Shown in pieces: positions 63,245 to 64,000 of a stretch of 64,000 nt of DNA (position 1 is its first letter; each line of letters starts with the position of its first letter). The DNA is from Coptis chinensis (Eukaryota; Streptophyta; Magnoliopsida; Ranunculales; Ranunculaceae), in assembly GCA_015680905.1 (NCBI GenBank), contig CM027383.1, positions 96,903,501-96,967,500 on the forward strand, read 5' to 3'. Both the position numbers and the translations under genes were made by a program. The notes below the pieces were generated by a model. The model was not told the origin of the DNA. It saw only the letters and a list, made by a program, of their open reading frames with translations, and did no database searches.

Positions 63245-64000
63245 GTTAAGAAATGGTTGAAGGAAGCAACAAACAATTTTGCTTCACATCGGAGTTTTTC
63301 CTCTGAAGGCGACCCCCTCATCCGGGTTTCTCATACCAGCAGTTGTGAATGTATCACGTTAAATGTGTTGGTGCAACGGAAGTAAGGGGATCGGCCTTTA
63401 TTATGTTCATATGTTGTATATCATGGGCCCCTCCGACTGATAAACTACAGATGACATAAATGTTTATACACGTTAGCTGCTCACAGAAAATAACAGTAAT
63501 TCCTGCTAAATGCAAGGCCAGCTTTGGTTTGAGTTTCCGTAAAATCAAATTTTGGGACTGCCGCAGAGTTCTTATACATTGTAAGGTGTTTATGTAAGTT
63601 ATGGATGTATTTTGCTCCATGAATTTATTTAGTCTTCTCAAAATCTTTACCCAGTTATAACCTATAATTATGAAAAAGGGAAGTGTCATTGGTATAGAAA
63701 CTCTGAAATTGTCTAGTGTTCTATGGCTTAATATAACTGTGATGCCTTCAATAATGCATCAAAGCCAAATGTTTTCGATTTGTTTTGCACATTGAACTTA
63801 ACTTCAATTATTCGTGGAAGAAAAACATTAACACCATTTTGAAGCCAATTTGTCTGGTGAACGTTAAAATGGGACAGAAAATTAAAGTATGAGTTTCAAT
63901 TGCAATCCATGCTCCGGGAAACCCGATTTGCTGGCGGTTCCTTTGAGTAGGAATCCCTGAGGCCTGGACGATGCTTGAGACCTTGAGTTTTATTGTGGGC
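63245..64000. other. 3' flank of the RING gene
   Basis: 3' UTR and spacer. No further gene start is recognised before the window ends. Confidence 0.5.

Overview
This is a stretch of a eudicot plant nuclear chromosome. Genes are split by short GT-AG introns, intergenic DNA is AT-rich, (TA)n microsatellites are common, and several small non-autonomous transposons can be read from their ends. The species cannot be named from the sequence.

Layout. 1-2903: 3' half (membrane segment plus kinase) of an LRR receptor-like kinase whose ectodomain lies off the left edge. 4180-12357: a complete tandem paralogue (20 exons, 950 aa, LRR-VIII-1 type) with a miniature LTR element (TRIM) in intron 7. 12358-16440: gene-free, with a probable non-autonomous Helitron full of internal repeats and a first copy of a MITE that sits in (TA)n DNA. 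16579-18349: ribosomal protein uL16/RPL10. 21614-24544 (minus): an intronless 976-aa mitochondrial PPR protein. 24545-26399: a GC-rich repeat with two 110-bp near-identical direct copies. 26400-31572: a ZIP-family metal transporter with a SINE and a MITE-like element in introns. 32130-34400: a degenerate MITE and reverse-transcriptase relics. 34572-37738: cytosolic glyoxalase II. 40012-45507 (minus): a STAR/KH (Quaking-like) RNA-binding protein. 45508-53277: repeats, including the intact MITE copy and more reverse-transcriptase relics. 53278-53558: the small complex I subunit NDUFA1 (MWFE). 56894-63244: a multi-spanning membrane RING E3 ligase (RNFT-like) with a SINE and another insertion in intron 6.

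The genes are ordinary housekeeping or signalling genes and do not form a pathway cluster. From memory of Arabidopsis loci, NDUFA1, the STAR/KH gene and the ZIP gene resemble a run on chromosome 3 (At3g08610, At3g08620, At3g08650), and the LRR kinase and RING protein resemble neighbours on chromosome 5 (At5g01950, At5g01960). This would be ancestral microsynteny and needs checking. The less ordinary content is the mobile-element layer: a TRIM, two SINEs with visible target duplications, a MITE family in (TA)n tracts, a Helitron-like element with nested satellites, and several copies of one decayed reverse transcriptase. I saw no CRISPR, no phage and no clear new multi-gene system.
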